In this document: positions 8,101-16,121 of the stretch, piece after piece
Layout: every line of letters begins with the position of its first letter
Position numbering within the stretch: position 1 is the first letter of the stretch
Assembly (NCBI RefSeq): GCF_019924635.1
Contig: NZ_CP065037.1
Location: 3,720,001 to 3,784,000 of the forward strand
Direction: 5' to 3'
DNA: 64,000 nucleotides
DNA from: Leifsonia sp. ZF2019
GTDB lineage: Bacteria > Actinomycetota > Actinomycetes > Actinomycetales > Microbacteriaceae
The notes under the pieces: generated by a model
Told to the model about the DNA's origin: nothing
Database searches by the model: none
Seen by the model: only the letters and a program-made list of their open reading frames with translations
Made by a program: the position numbers and the translations under genes

Positions 8101-8924
8101 CGGCCGGCCGGTCCCTCGGCAGGCGCGAGCACAGCGTCCCCCGCGAAGCGGCCCTCGTCGGCCGGGTCGTCCTCGTCGTCGAAGCCGAGCAGCTCGGCGA
8201 GGTCGGCCACGCTGTGCACGACGGCGTCCGCTCCCGCGTCGAGCAGGTCGCGCTCGTCGTGGGAGCCTGAGAGCACACCCACCACGAGACCGGCGCCCGC
8301 CGCGATGCCGGAGGCGATGTCGCTCGCGGTGTCTCCGACGACGACCATCCCGTCGACGGAGGTCGCGCCGGTGCGCAGCAGTGCGGTGAGGGGGAGGTCG
8401 GGGTACGGGCGGCCGCGACCCGCCTCGTCCGCGGTCAGCGTCACGTCGGCGAGGTCGTCCCAGCCGAGGGCGTCGAGGACGACGTCGAGCGTCGCCCGTG
8501 AGAGCCCGGTCGTGAGCGCCACGGCGACGCCGGCATCGCGGAGCAGCCGCACCAGCTCCTCGGCGCCCGGAACCGCGCGGACGCCCTCCGCGGCGACGAG
8601 CTCGGCATACGCCGATTCGAAGACGGCGGTGGCGTGCTGCGCCTGGTCGTCGTCACCGGTCAGGGCGCGGAACACGGCGGCCTTCTCCTGGCCCATGGTG
8701 CGGCGTACGAAGGCGAGGGAGCGCTCGCGGTCGCCCTCCGACCCGGCCAGGCCGGCGGTGTCGACGGCGCGGACGAACGCACGCTCGACGAGACCGTCGT
8801 CGACGACGGTCGTGCCGACGAGGTCGAGCACCACGAGCTCGAGGTCGGCGAGCTCGTCGTCCTCCTCGGGCTCGATGATCGCGGTGTCGTCGAACTCGCT
8901 GGTGATGCGGCCGTCAGGGGTCAT
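8097..8924 (-). CDS. Phosphonatase-like HAD hydrolase (PhnX-like)
   Basis: A 275-residue HAD-superfamily enzyme with the signs of the phosphonatase-like clade (TIGR03351). Motif I is DLVGTT (D34), where ordinary HAD enzymes have a second Asp. MGQEK places K81 where PhnX has its Schiff-base lysine (MGLLK). R172 in GRGRP stands in for the usual conserved lysine, and GDTASD (D198, D202) is the metal motif. These features suggest cleavage of a C-P bond in a 2-oxoethylphosphonate such as phosphonoacetaldehyde or its hydroxy analogue. An acidic N-terminal extension of about 28 residues precedes the fold. AGGAGAAAGG lies upstream of the ATG. It is the middle gene of a three-gene operon. Confidence 0.88.
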   Translation of the reverse strand: MTPDGRITSEFDDTAIIEPEEDDELADLELVVLDLVGTTVVDDGLVERAFVRAVDTAGLAGSEGDRERSLAFVRRTMGQEKAAVFRALTGDDDQAQHATAVFESAYAELVAAEGVRAVPGAEELVRLLRDAGVAVALTTGLSRATLDVVLDALGWDDLADVTLTADEAGRGRPYPDLPLTALLRTGATSVDGMVVVGDTASDIASGIAAGAGLVVGVLSGSHDERDLLDAGADAVVHSVADLAELLGFDDEDDPADEGRFAGDAVLAPAEGPAGR

Positions 8925-8957
8925 GGGGATGCCTTTCTCCTGTCTCGTGCAGACGTG

Positions 8958-10112
8958 TCAGTGGGCCCGGCCGGCGGCGGTCGCCAGCACGCCGGGAGCG
9001 GAGGCGAACAGCTCGTCGACCACGCGATCGGCCAAGCCCAGCCCGGTGGTCATCCCGATGCCGGTCATCACCGAAACGACGCGGACGTCGGGCTGCGGAG
9101 CGGCGACCAGGAACTCGTCGGGAGCGGAGGCGTAGACGCCCTGCCAACGCTCGCGCACCCGGAGCCGGCCGGTGCCGAAGAGAGCCCGCGCACGCTCCAG
9201 GAGCAGCTCGAACGCCTCCTCCGATTGGAACGGAGGGATATCCGGGCCGAGCCGGTGGGTGTCGCCGACGAGCAGCGAGCCGTCAGGACGCTGCGTGTAC
9301 ATCTGGTTCACGTCGAGCGCGGCCAGAGCGGGGTGCTCGGCCGCCAGGCGCTCGCGCACGGCCTCCGCGCTCGGCGTGCGTGCGAATCCCGGATACCGGA
9401 CGAGCGACCAGCCGGTGAGCAGCGGGGCGGCGAGGGGATGGTCGAGCTCCGCCTCCACCAGCATCATGTCGAGCACGCAGCGGACCATACCGTGGGCCTC
9501 CGCGACGCCCGGGAACAGCTGCTCGACGTCATGGTTGACGGCGACGACGACCGCGTCGGCGGCAAGCCGGCCGCGCGACGTGTGGACCGTTCCGGTCTGC
9601 ACCCCGCCCACCGCGGTCTGCCAGTAGAAGTCGACGCCGTGCGCGTCGAGCCAGCGCACGATCGCGGGAGCCGCCTCCCGCGGGTCCACTTGCAGGTCGG
9701 CGGGGAGGAACGCGCCGCCCACGGCGACGCCGTCGGCGACGGGGATGCGCTCGCGCACCTCCGCCGGTGTCAGCATGCGCACCTGACGGCCTCCGCGCTG
9801 CGCGCGGAACTCCTCCAGCACGCCCAGCTCGTCCGGGGCCTGCGCGACGACGACGGTGCCCGACTCCTGCAGCCAGAACCCGGCCTCGGGGGCGAGCGTG
9901 AGCCATAGCTCGCGTGCCAGCTCGGCGTAGGCCCGCGCCTCACCGTCCTGGCCCGTCACGTGGAGGTGCCCGAAGTTGCGCACGGACGCGCCGAAGGGAG
10001 CCGCGGCGCGGTCCACGACGGCGACGGTCAGGCCCCGGCGCAACGCCGCGACAGCATGGCCGAGGCCGACGATGCCGCTGCCGACGATGGCGAGATCGTA
10101 ATGCCTGCCCAT
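8958..10112 (-). CDS. FAD-dependent oxidoreductase, phosphonate-associated DAO type (HpnW-like)
   Basis: A 384-residue D-amino-acid-oxidase-fold flavoprotein. The N-terminus YDLAIVGSGIVGLGHAVAA is the FAD dinucleotide-binding motif, and GIGMTTGLGLAD near the C-terminus contacts the flavin. SVRNFGHLHVTGQ is characteristic of the TIGR03364 family, found next to phosphonatase-like and zinc dehydrogenase genes as it is here. It is expected to oxidise an amino- or N-alkyl-aminoethylphosphonate to the aldehyde used by the next enzyme. The start at 10112 is set by AGGAGGA five bases upstream. It is the first gene of the operon. Confidence 0.87.
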   Translation of the reverse strand: MGRHYDLAIVGSGIVGLGHAVAALRRGLTVAVVDRAAAPFGASVRNFGHLHVTGQDGEARAYAELARELWLTLAPEAGFWLQESGTVVVAQAPDELGVLEEFRAQRGGRQVRMLTPAEVRERIPVADGVAVGGAFLPADLQVDPREAAPAIVRWLDAHGVDFYWQTAVGGVQTGTVHTSRGRLAADAVVVAVNHDVEQLFPGVAEAHGMVRCVLDMMLVEAELDHPLAAPLLTGWSLVRYPGFARTPSAEAVRERLAAEHPALAALDVNQMYTQRPDGSLLVGDTHRLGPDIPPFQSEEAFELLLERARALFGTGRLRVRERWQGVYASAPDEFLVAAPQPDVRVVSVMTGIGMTTGLGLADRVVDELFASAPGVLATAAGRAH

Positions 10113-10125
10113 AGCACTCCTCCTG

Positions 10126-10139
10126 TAGCGCACACGCTA
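10126..10139 (-). promoter_or_regulatory. Palindrome over the -10 region of the phosphonate operon
   Basis: TAGCGcacaCGCTA (10126-10139) is a perfect 14-base inverted repeat with 5-bp arms, 14-27 bp upstream of the first start codon. On the minus strand TAGCGT within it can serve as a -10 box, so a regulator bound here would block initiation. No regulator gene is adjacent. Confidence 0.5.
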
Positions 10140-10243
10140 GGCGGCGGGGACGACGGCGGCGCGACGGCCGGGTAACCGGGAGGTGAACGACGGGTGGGGT
10201 GAAGGAGACGCGGACCCGGTCGCTGGCGGGCCGGCGGATCCGC

Positions 10244-12484
10244 TCAGGACGGCGCCGACACGGCCGTGTCGGCGAGCACACCGTGCCGCCCGTCCACGAC
10301 CACGGTCGCGCCGACGCGGTGATCGCCGGGCGCGACGACGAGGAGCACCGCACCATAGCCCGTGGAGTCGAGAGCCAGGGTGTGGCCCGTCTCCGCACCG
10401 TCGAGCCACACCTCGACCGTGTCACCGGGCTCGCCGTGCACCACGAGGAGGGCGGCGAACGGAGACCCCATCGCGAACACGTCCGGTGCGGTCGCGATGC
10501 ACGTCACCGCCGCGGAGGGCGGGGAGACGTTGCCGGCCTCGTCCGTCTGACGGGCGGTGAGCGCGTAGGAGGGGGACGCGAGCATGAGCTCCCCGGTGCT
10601 CCAGGATCCCGACCCGTCGGCGGTGACCGTCGTCAGCGCGCGGTCACCGTCCGACACCACGACAGTGGCCCCCGGCTCCGCCGTCCCGGACACGATCGGG
10701 GCCGCGCGCCCGGCCAGGGCTCCGGTGCCGGTGTCGACCGCGGCGATCACGGGAGGCAGAGCAGTGCGGTCGACCAGGAGGCCCAGCGTCGTCGGCGCCG
10801 AGGTGCCGGCGGAAGTGCGCTGGTCGACGTCGAGAAGCCACGATCCGTCGGCGAGGGAGGACAGATCGACGGCGAGCGACCATTCCCCCGTGCCGGAGAC
10901 GGTGGTCGAGGCGAGGAGCGGGGAGGCCGGTGTGCTCGCGGTCGCGGCGGCCGAGGAGGTCGCCGACGGTCGGGCCGCAACACCGACGATGGCGCCGGGA
11001 GTGCCGGTGCCGGCGAGGTCCACGGCGGTGGCGGAGGTGGCGCGGTCGGACTCCCAGGGCGAGGTGACCACGGGCGCGGCCGGGGGCTGCGGATCGGTCG
11101 GGGTGGTCGGGCCCGTCGGGGTGGTCGGGCCCGTCGGGGTGGTCGGGGCGCTGGGCGTCGCCGGCTCCGTCGCGGCCGCATCGGCGGGCACCCCGGGTCG
11201 CGACGGCGCGGCGCCGTCGCCCTGCCCCGTGTCGCGGCCGGTGCCCGGAGGGACAGGCGGCGTGGACGGTCCGGGCCGCGGCGAGGCCGGCGGCTCGGCC
11301 ACCGGAGCGTCGGCGAGGGGGCCGGATGTCGCGGAGCCCCTCGTCCCGTCCTCTCCCAGCGCGCGCGGCGCCGTCGCGACCGGCACGTCGGCGGTCGGAC
11401 CGTCGCCGCCGGAGGCGAGGAGCTGCGGGCCGAGCACGAGGACCCCGGCGACCGCGGCAGCGGCGAGGAGTCCGCCGCCCGTCCAGGCGGCCACGGTGAC
11501 CCCGCCCGCGATCGCTCCGCCACCGGCTGCACCACCCGCCGGACCCGCCGACGAGATCGCGGTCGAGACGGACGCCGGAAGCGGAGCCGCCGCCGTGGAC
11601 CCGGCCGAGGCCAGGACCGCGTTGTGTCCACCCTGGATCCACGCGGCGTAGGCGGCCGCGGCTCCCGTGCCCACCGTCAGAGGCAGGACGATCAGGGCCA
11701 GCCGCGATCCGACGTCGCGGGCCTCGCCGAGCACGATCGTGCAGCGGGCGCAGGTGAGCAGATGCGCCTCGAACCGCTTCGTCTCGCGCGCGGCGAGCTT
11801 GCCGCGGGAGTAGGCGCCCATGCGATCCGTCACCCAGCGGCACTCCGAGTCCGCGTCGAGGGACTGGAGGTGCACCTGGATCCACGCCTGGCGGAGTCCC
11901 TCCCGCGCCCGGTAGGCGAGCGCTGAGACGCCGTTCGGGCTGAGGCCCAGCAGCGGGGCGACCGAGGCCGGGCTCAGCTGCTCGACGTCGCAGTACCAGA
12001 GCACCTCCTGCCAGCGATCGGGGAGGGAGCGGAACGCCTGGGCGGTGAGGGAGCGGTCGAGCGCCTTCAGCGTGGTCGACTCCGTCGTCTCGGGATCGGG
12101 GACCGCCTCTGCGTCCTCCAGCGGCGACTCCCGTCGATCGCGGCCCCAGGACGCGGCCAGGTTGCGGATCGTCGTGAAGAGATACGGGCGGAACCCCACC
12201 TGGGGCCCCTTGCCGCTCTGCACCGCCTGCAGGATCTTCAAGAACGCCTCGGCGACGAGGTCGTCGGGGTCGAGCGTCGAGCTCGCGGAGCGTGCCACGG
12301 TCAGACCCGCGCGGGCGTGCCGACGCCACAGCTCCGCGTACGCGAGCTCGTCACCGGCGCGCGACCGCTCGACGAGGTCGCTGTCGGAGAGCTCCTCGGG
12401 GTCGGTTCGGCCCCCACGGCGGCGGGAGGGCTTCCGGTGCTGCGGGGTGGGTCGCGTGTCGCGAGGGGTCATCGGAACGCTCAT
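10244..12484 (-). CDS. ECF sigma factor fused to zinc finger, membrane segment and extracellular Ig-like region
   Basis: A 746-residue fusion. Residues 32-205 are an ECF sigma factor: region 2 spans DSDLVERSRAGDELAYAELW to YLFTTIRNLAASW, and region 4 ends LLGLSPNGVSALAYRAREGLR. Residues 215-248 form a complete anti-sigma-type zinc finger (C215, H241, C245, C248; HxxxCxxC). Two hydrophobic stretches follow at about 261-283 and 328-353, then a Pro/Thr-rich linker with PTTPTG repeats. The last 280 residues carry two bacterial Ig-like modules (PGAIVGV..., PGATVVVSDGD...). This resembles ECF groups with large membrane-spanning C-terminal extensions. It would be a membrane-tethered sigma factor sensing the cell surface, which is inference. 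No SD sequence is obvious; ATG at 12472 is an alternative start. Confidence 0.85.
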   Translation of the reverse strand: MSVPMTPRDTRPTPQHRKPSRRRGGRTDPEELSDSDLVERSRAGDELAYAELWRRHARAGLTVARSASSTLDPDDLVAEAFLKILQAVQSGKGPQVGFRPYLFTTIRNLAASWGRDRRESPLEDAEAVPDPETTESTTLKALDRSLTAQAFRSLPDRWQEVLWYCDVEQLSPASVAPLLGLSPNGVSALAYRAREGLRQAWIQVHLQSLDADSECRWVTDRMGAYSRGKLAARETKRFEAHLLTCARCTIVLGEARDVGSRLALIVLPLTVGTGAAAAYAAWIQGGHNAVLASAGSTAAAPLPASVSTAISSAGPAGGAAGGGAIAGGVTVAAWTGGGLLAAAAVAGVLVLGPQLLASGGDGPTADVPVATAPRALGEDGTRGSATSGPLADAPVAEPPASPRPGPSTPPVPPGTGRDTGQGDGAAPSRPGVPADAAATEPATPSAPTTPTGPTTPTGPTTPTDPQPPAAPVVTSPWESDRATSATAVDLAGTGTPGAIVGVAARPSATSSAAATASTPASPLLASTTVSGTGEWSLAVDLSSLADGSWLLDVDQRTSAGTSAPTTLGLLVDRTALPPVIAAVDTGTGALAGRAAPIVSGTAEPGATVVVSDGDRALTTVTADGSGSWSTGELMLASPSYALTARQTDEAGNVSPPSAAVTCIATAPDVFAMGSPFAALLVVHGEPGDTVEVWLDGAETGHTLALDSTGYGAVLLVVAPGDHRVGATVVVDGRHGVLADTAVSAPS

Positions 12485-12523
12485 TCGGGAGGGGCAGCGA
12501 CCGACGGGCGTGCGGCCGGCTGC

Positions 12524-12575
12524 GTTCGGGTTCGGGGTTCGGGAGTTCGGGAGTTCGGGTTTCGGGGTTTCGGGT
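12524..12575. repeat. Degenerate TTCGGG tandem repeat
   Basis: About seven imperfect copies of (G)TTCGGG(N), 7-8 bases each, fill the intergenic space upstream of the sigma-factor gene. The stretch has slippage-type composition and no coding signature. Confidence 0.75.
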
Positions 12576-12655
12576 ACGACCGCTCCGACTGGTCGCGTCC
12601 AAAGAGACGCAGCACCGGGCGTTCCATGACGCGACGGCGTCGAAGCCCTGCTCGA

Positions 12656-12691
12656 TATATGCGTTTGTGGCTGTTTGGATACGTATATAGT
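12656..12691 (+). promoter_or_regulatory. AT-rich promoter with inverted half-sites
   Basis: TATAGT (12686-12691) ends six bases before the ATG at 12698, and TTTGTG lies 16 bases further upstream. TATATGCG (12656-12663) and CGTATATA (12682-12689) form an imperfect inverted repeat spanning the promoter. The 12-mer TATATGCGTTTG at its left recurs upstream of the monooxygenase gene at 27037. Confidence 0.6.
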
Positions 12692-12697
12692 TGTCGC

Positions 12698-13117
12698 ATG
12701 AGGTCATTTCTCAGCGTGAACGAAGCAGCCGACGAGCTCCGCGTACAGCCGCGCACCGTGCGCGACTACATCCGATCGGGGCGCCTCGCCGCCACCCGGA
12801 TCGGCAAGCAGTACCGCATCCGCGTGGAGGATCTGCGCCTCCTCACCGGGGCGCCCGCCTCCGCCCCGACCACCGTGGCGGGCGACGGTGCAGCCACGAC
12901 AGCGACGGTGATCCTCGACATCGACGCCCACGACAGCTCGATCGCGGAGCGCCTGACCACGCTCGTGACCGCACAGGGATTCGTGTCAGGGGTCGACGCT
13001 CATCTGTCGCGCGCGGCCGGCTCGCGGACACTCCGGGTCATCCTGAGCGGTTCCGCGGGGAGCGTGCTCGAGGCGGCGTCCACCATCCATCGAGCGGTGG
13101 AGGCCATCCATGCGTGA
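12698..13117 (+). CDS. Excisionase-type HTH DNA-binding protein
   Basis: A 139-residue protein. Residues 4-45 form a MerR/excisionase-like helix-turn-helix (LSVNEAADELRVQPRTVRDY, then GRLAATRIGKQYRI). The remaining 90 residues are a small alpha/beta region that I do not recognise. The ATG at 12698 has a -10 hexamer six bases upstream and no SD, so it is probably leaderless. It overlaps the following hydrolase gene by 8 bp, so the two are co-expressed. It may regulate its own promoter through the adjacent inverted repeat; that is inferred. Confidence 0.75.
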   Translation: MRSFLSVNEAADELRVQPRTVRDYIRSGRLAATRIGKQYRIRVEDLRLLTGAPASAPTTVAGDGAATTATVILDIDAHDSSIAERLTTLVTAQGFVSGVDAHLSRAAGSRTLRVILSGSAGSVLEAASTIHRAVEAIHA

Positions 13118-14015
13118 GGACGCAACGACCGCCTTCCGCTCCCCCGCGGGCGCACGGACCGTGCAGGACGCGTACGACGAGACCGTGCGAGCACTCCTGC
13201 CGGACGTCGAGCACATCCGAATCGGACTGCCGTCGAGCAGCTCGAGACCGGCCATGACCGTCCACGCCCTTGCCGCAGGACCGCTCGACGCACCGCCCGT
13301 CGTGCTCCTGCACGGATCCGGCGCGACGGCAGCAGGGTGGGCCGCGGAACTGACGGGGCTGAGCGCCGACCATCGCTTACTCGCCCTCGACCTCCCCGGA
13401 GAGCCGGGCGACCCGAGCGGAACACGGCTTCCCCTGAGTCCGGGAGTCCATGCGTCGTGGCTGGGCGCCGTCGTCCGCGAGCTCGGCGTCGAGCGCCCCG
13501 TCCTCGTGGGCGAATCCCTCGGCGGCTGGGTGGCCCTCGACGCCGCGTCGGCGGCTCCGCACCTCCCGCGCGCCGTCGTGCTGGTCTCGTCGAGCGGCAT
13601 CGGGCCCCGCCGCACGGCACCGCTTCTCGTGGCCGGGCTCCTCGCCGTCGCCGGGCGCAGTGGCCGCGCCCGCGCGCTCTCCTATCTGACCGGTCCACAT
13701 CCCACGTCGGGCACGACCGGGCCCAGCCCGCTCGCTACCCTCGCTCTCACGACGTTCGCCCACTTCTCTCCGCGCACCGATCCCCTGCCGGTCTTCGATG
13801 ACGCCGCGCTGTCCGCGATCACCGCCCCGGTCTGGGCGCTGTACGGCGCGCGCGACCGAATGCTCGACGCGCCCGCCGCCGCCCGCCGCGCCGACACCGC
13901 GCTCGCCGGAGGGCACGTGGAGCTCATCAGCGACGCGGGACACCTGCTGCCCGGGCGGGCATCCCGCGTCGAGCGCGCCGTCCGCGATGCGGAGGCCGGC
14001 TCGGAGCGCGGCTGA
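13110..14015 (+). CDS. Alpha/beta hydrolase
   Basis: A 301-residue alpha/beta-hydrolase-fold enzyme. VVLLHGSG (H68-G71) forms the oxyanion region and GESLGG gives the nucleophile S136. LYGARDRMLD supplies the acid and SDAGHLLPG the catalytic histidine. The sequence does not fix the substrate; esterase, lactonase or similar is possible. It begins inside the end of the upstream HTH gene, so it forms an operon with it. An N-terminal extension of about 60 residues precedes the core fold. Confidence 0.8.
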   Translation: MREDATTAFRSPAGARTVQDAYDETVRALLPDVEHIRIGLPSSSSRPAMTVHALAAGPLDAPPVVLLHGSGATAAGWAAELTGLSADHRLLALDLPGEPGDPSGTRLPLSPGVHASWLGAVVRELGVERPVLVGESLGGWVALDAASAAPHLPRAVVLVSSSGIGPRRTAPLLVAGLLAVAGRSGRARALSYLTGPHPTSGTTGPSPLATLALTTFAHFSPRTDPLPVFDDAALSAITAPVWALYGARDRMLDAPAAARRADTALAGGHVELISDAGHLLPGRASRVERAVRDAEAGSERG

Positions 14016-14050
14016 TCACCGGGGTCCTGGGAATCTCCGGCGTCTCGCTG

Positions 14051-14079
14051 TTGCGTTTTCGTGACGATCGGCGCAGAAT
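14051..14079 (+). promoter_or_regulatory. kyn operon promoter
   Basis: TTGCGT (14051-14056), a 17-base spacer and CAGAAT (14074-14079) form a credible sigma-70 promoter. The -10 box ends six bases before the kynA ATG, so the mRNA is probably leaderless. Confidence 0.65.
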
Positions 14080-14085
14080 TGCAGC

Positions 14086-14946
14086 ATGAGCGTCGACGGG
14101 AACACGCGGGATCTCGAGCCGGACATCGTGACGGACTTCCGCGAGCGGATGTCGTACGGCTCCTACCTCGACCTGGCGACCCTTCTGAGCGCGCAGCACC
14201 CCGTCAGCCGGCCCGAGCACCATGACGAGCTGCTGTTCATCGTGCAGCACCAGACCACCGAGCTCTGGCTGAAGCTGGTGCTCCACGAGCTCGAATCCGC
14301 GCGCGACCTGCTGCGTGCCGACGAGCTGCCGCAGGCGCTCAAGCGGATCGCCCGCGTCAAGCACATCCAGAAGACGCTGACCGAGCAGTGGTCGGTGCTC
14401 GCCACCCTGACGCCGACCGAGTACGCGCAGTTCCGCGGGTTCCTCGGCAACTCCTCCGGCTTCCAGTCGTACCAGTACCGCGCGGTGGAGTTCGTGCTGG
14501 GGAACAAGAACCGCCGCATGCTCTCGGTGTTCGCCGCCGATCCCGAGGCGCACGCACTGCTCGCGAGCCTTCTCGAAGCGCCGAGCGTGTACGACGAGTT
14601 CCTGCACTACCTCGCCCGCGCCGGCCACGACATCCCCGCCGCCGTGCTCGACCGAGACGTCACTCAAGCCCACGTCTACACGCCGGAGCTGGTGCCGGTG
14701 TTCCGCGGCATCTACGAGAACGCCGACACCCACTGGTCCGAGTACGAGGCCTGTGAAGAGTTCGTGGACCTCGAGGACAACTTCCAGCTCTGGCGGTTCC
14801 GTCACCTCAAGACCGTCCAGCGCACCATCGGGATGAAGGTCGGCACCGGAGGATCGTCCGGCGCCGCTTTCCTGCAGAAGGCGCTCGACCTCACCTTCTT
14901 CCCCGAGCTGTACGCCGTCCGCACCGAGATCGGCGCCCCGCGGTGA
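14086..14946 (+). CDS. kynA: Tryptophan 2,3-dioxygenase
   Basis: A 286-residue haem enzyme that opens the indole ring of tryptophan to N-formylkynurenine. Every key residue of the bacterial enzyme is present at the expected number: H55 (active site), Y113, R117, S124, haem ligand H240 in [12 protein letters not shown], and T254. It is the first gene of a four-gene run whose members overlap by 4-8 bp. No SD is seen; the start is set by the -10 box spacing and by homology. The operon would convert tryptophan to anthranilate. Confidence 0.97.
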   Translation: MSVDGNTRDLEPDIVTDFRERMSYGSYLDLATLLSAQHPVSRPEHHDELLFIVQHQTTELWLKLVLHELESARDLLRADELPQALKRIARVKHIQKTLTEQWSVLATLTPTEYAQFRGFLGNSSGFQSYQYRAVEFVLGNKNRRMLSVFAADPEAHALLASLLEAPSVYDEFLHYLARAGHDIPAAVLDRDVTQAHVYTPELVPVFRGIYENADTHWSEYEACEEFVDLEDNFQLWRFRHLKTVQRTIGMKVGTGGSSGAAFLQKALDLTFFPELYAVRTEIGAPR

Positions 14947-16121
14947 CCCGGCCCGATGCCGTCCGGGTCGACGCCGTCCGGCTCGATGCCGTCCGGGTCG
15001 ACTCAGTCCGCTTCGACGCCGTCTGGACCGGGGACGGTTTCCGCACCCCCGCCACGTTCGAGGTGCGGGGCGACCTGCTGACCCCGACCGCCCGCACCGA
15101 CCTCCGGCCGCACCACATCGGCGGCACGCTCTTCCCCCGGCTCACCGACCACCACGTGCACCTCGGCCTGATCGACCCCGCGGCGCTCCTCGCCGGAGGG
15201 ATCACCCACGCCGACGACCTTGGTTGGACCCCCTCCATCGCCACCGGCTGGCTGGCGGCAGAAGCCCCTGGCCCGACGACCACGATCGCCGGCGCCCTCC
15301 TCACCGCCCCCGGCGGCTACCCCGCACGGTCCACCTGGGCTCCCCCCGGCGCCGCGCGCGAAGTGGGCGGGCCTCGCGACGGGAGGGAGGCGGTGCGCGA
15401 ACAAGTCATGGCAGGAGCCTCCCGCATCAAGGTCGCGCTCAACAGCGCCGCCGGCGAAACTGTGGACGACGCGACGCTGCGCGCGATCGTGGATGAGGCC
15501 GTGACGGCCGGGCTGCCCGTCATCGTGCACGCGCAAGGCCCGGGACAGCCCGCTCGCGCGATCACCGCGGGTGCGACGCACCTCGCGCACACGCCCTTCG
15601 ACGAACGAGTCGACGACGCCGTGCTCGCCGAGATGGCGGATCGCGGCGCCACCTGGATCTCGACGCTCGACATCCACGGCTGGGGGCACCCCACCGCGCA
15701 GCACGCGATCGCGATCGACAACCTCCGCCGCTTCCACGCCGCGGGCGGCCGGGTGCTCTACGGCACCGACCTCGGGAACGGCCCGCTCGCCGTCGGCGTG
15801 AACGCCCGCGAGATCGCCGATCTGCTCACGGCCGGTCTCACCGCGGTCGAGACGCTGCGCTCCATCGCGGGCGACGGGAGCGCCGCCCACCTCGCGCCGA
15901 ACGCCTCCATCGGCCCGCGCTTGGCCTGGACTCCCGCGCCACCGCCCGCCGATCCGGCAGATCTCGCCGCCTGGATCGCCACCGCCCGCCCGCGCGCCGT
16001 CGCGGACCTCCCCGCCCCCGCCTCCCCCGACACGACCGACACCGACACCGACACGACCGGCACCGACACGACCGACAGCACCACACGCACCACCATCTCC
16101 ACCGAAGGGCCGCACCGATGA
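14943..16121 (+). CDS. Amidohydrolase, candidate N-formylkynurenine hydrolase
   Basis: A 392-residue metal-dependent amidohydrolase. It has HVH (71-73), a candidate carboxylated lysine K163 (RIKVALN), H196 (VIVHAQG), H216 (HLAHTPF) and D276 (YGTDLGNG), the standard metal ligands of the superfamily. It lies between kynA and kynU with 4-bp overlaps at both ends, where kynurenine formamidase is needed, yet it is unrelated to the usual KynB. The N-terminus holds a tandem DAVR repeat encoded by 15-base DNA repeats, and the C-terminus a Thr/Asp-rich low-complexity tail; both look like slippage additions. The formamidase role is inferred from context. Confidence 0.8.
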   Translation: MTRPDAVRVDAVRLDAVRVDSVRFDAVWTGDGFRTPATFEVRGDLLTPTARTDLRPHHIGGTLFPRLTDHHVHLGLIDPAALLAGGITHADDLGWTPSIATGWLAAEAPGPTTTIAGALLTAPGGYPARSTWAPPGAAREVGGPRDGREAVREQVMAGASRIKVALNSAAGETVDDATLRAIVDEAVTAGLPVIVHAQGPGQPARAITAGATHLAHTPFDERVDDAVLAEMADRGATWISTLDIHGWGHPTAQHAIAIDNLRRFHAAGGRVLYGTDLGNGPLAVGVNAREIADLLTAGLTAVETLRSIAGDGSAAHLAPNASIGPRLAWTPAPPPADPADLAAWIATARPRAVADLPAPASPDTTDTDTDTTGTDTTDSTTRTTISTEGPHR

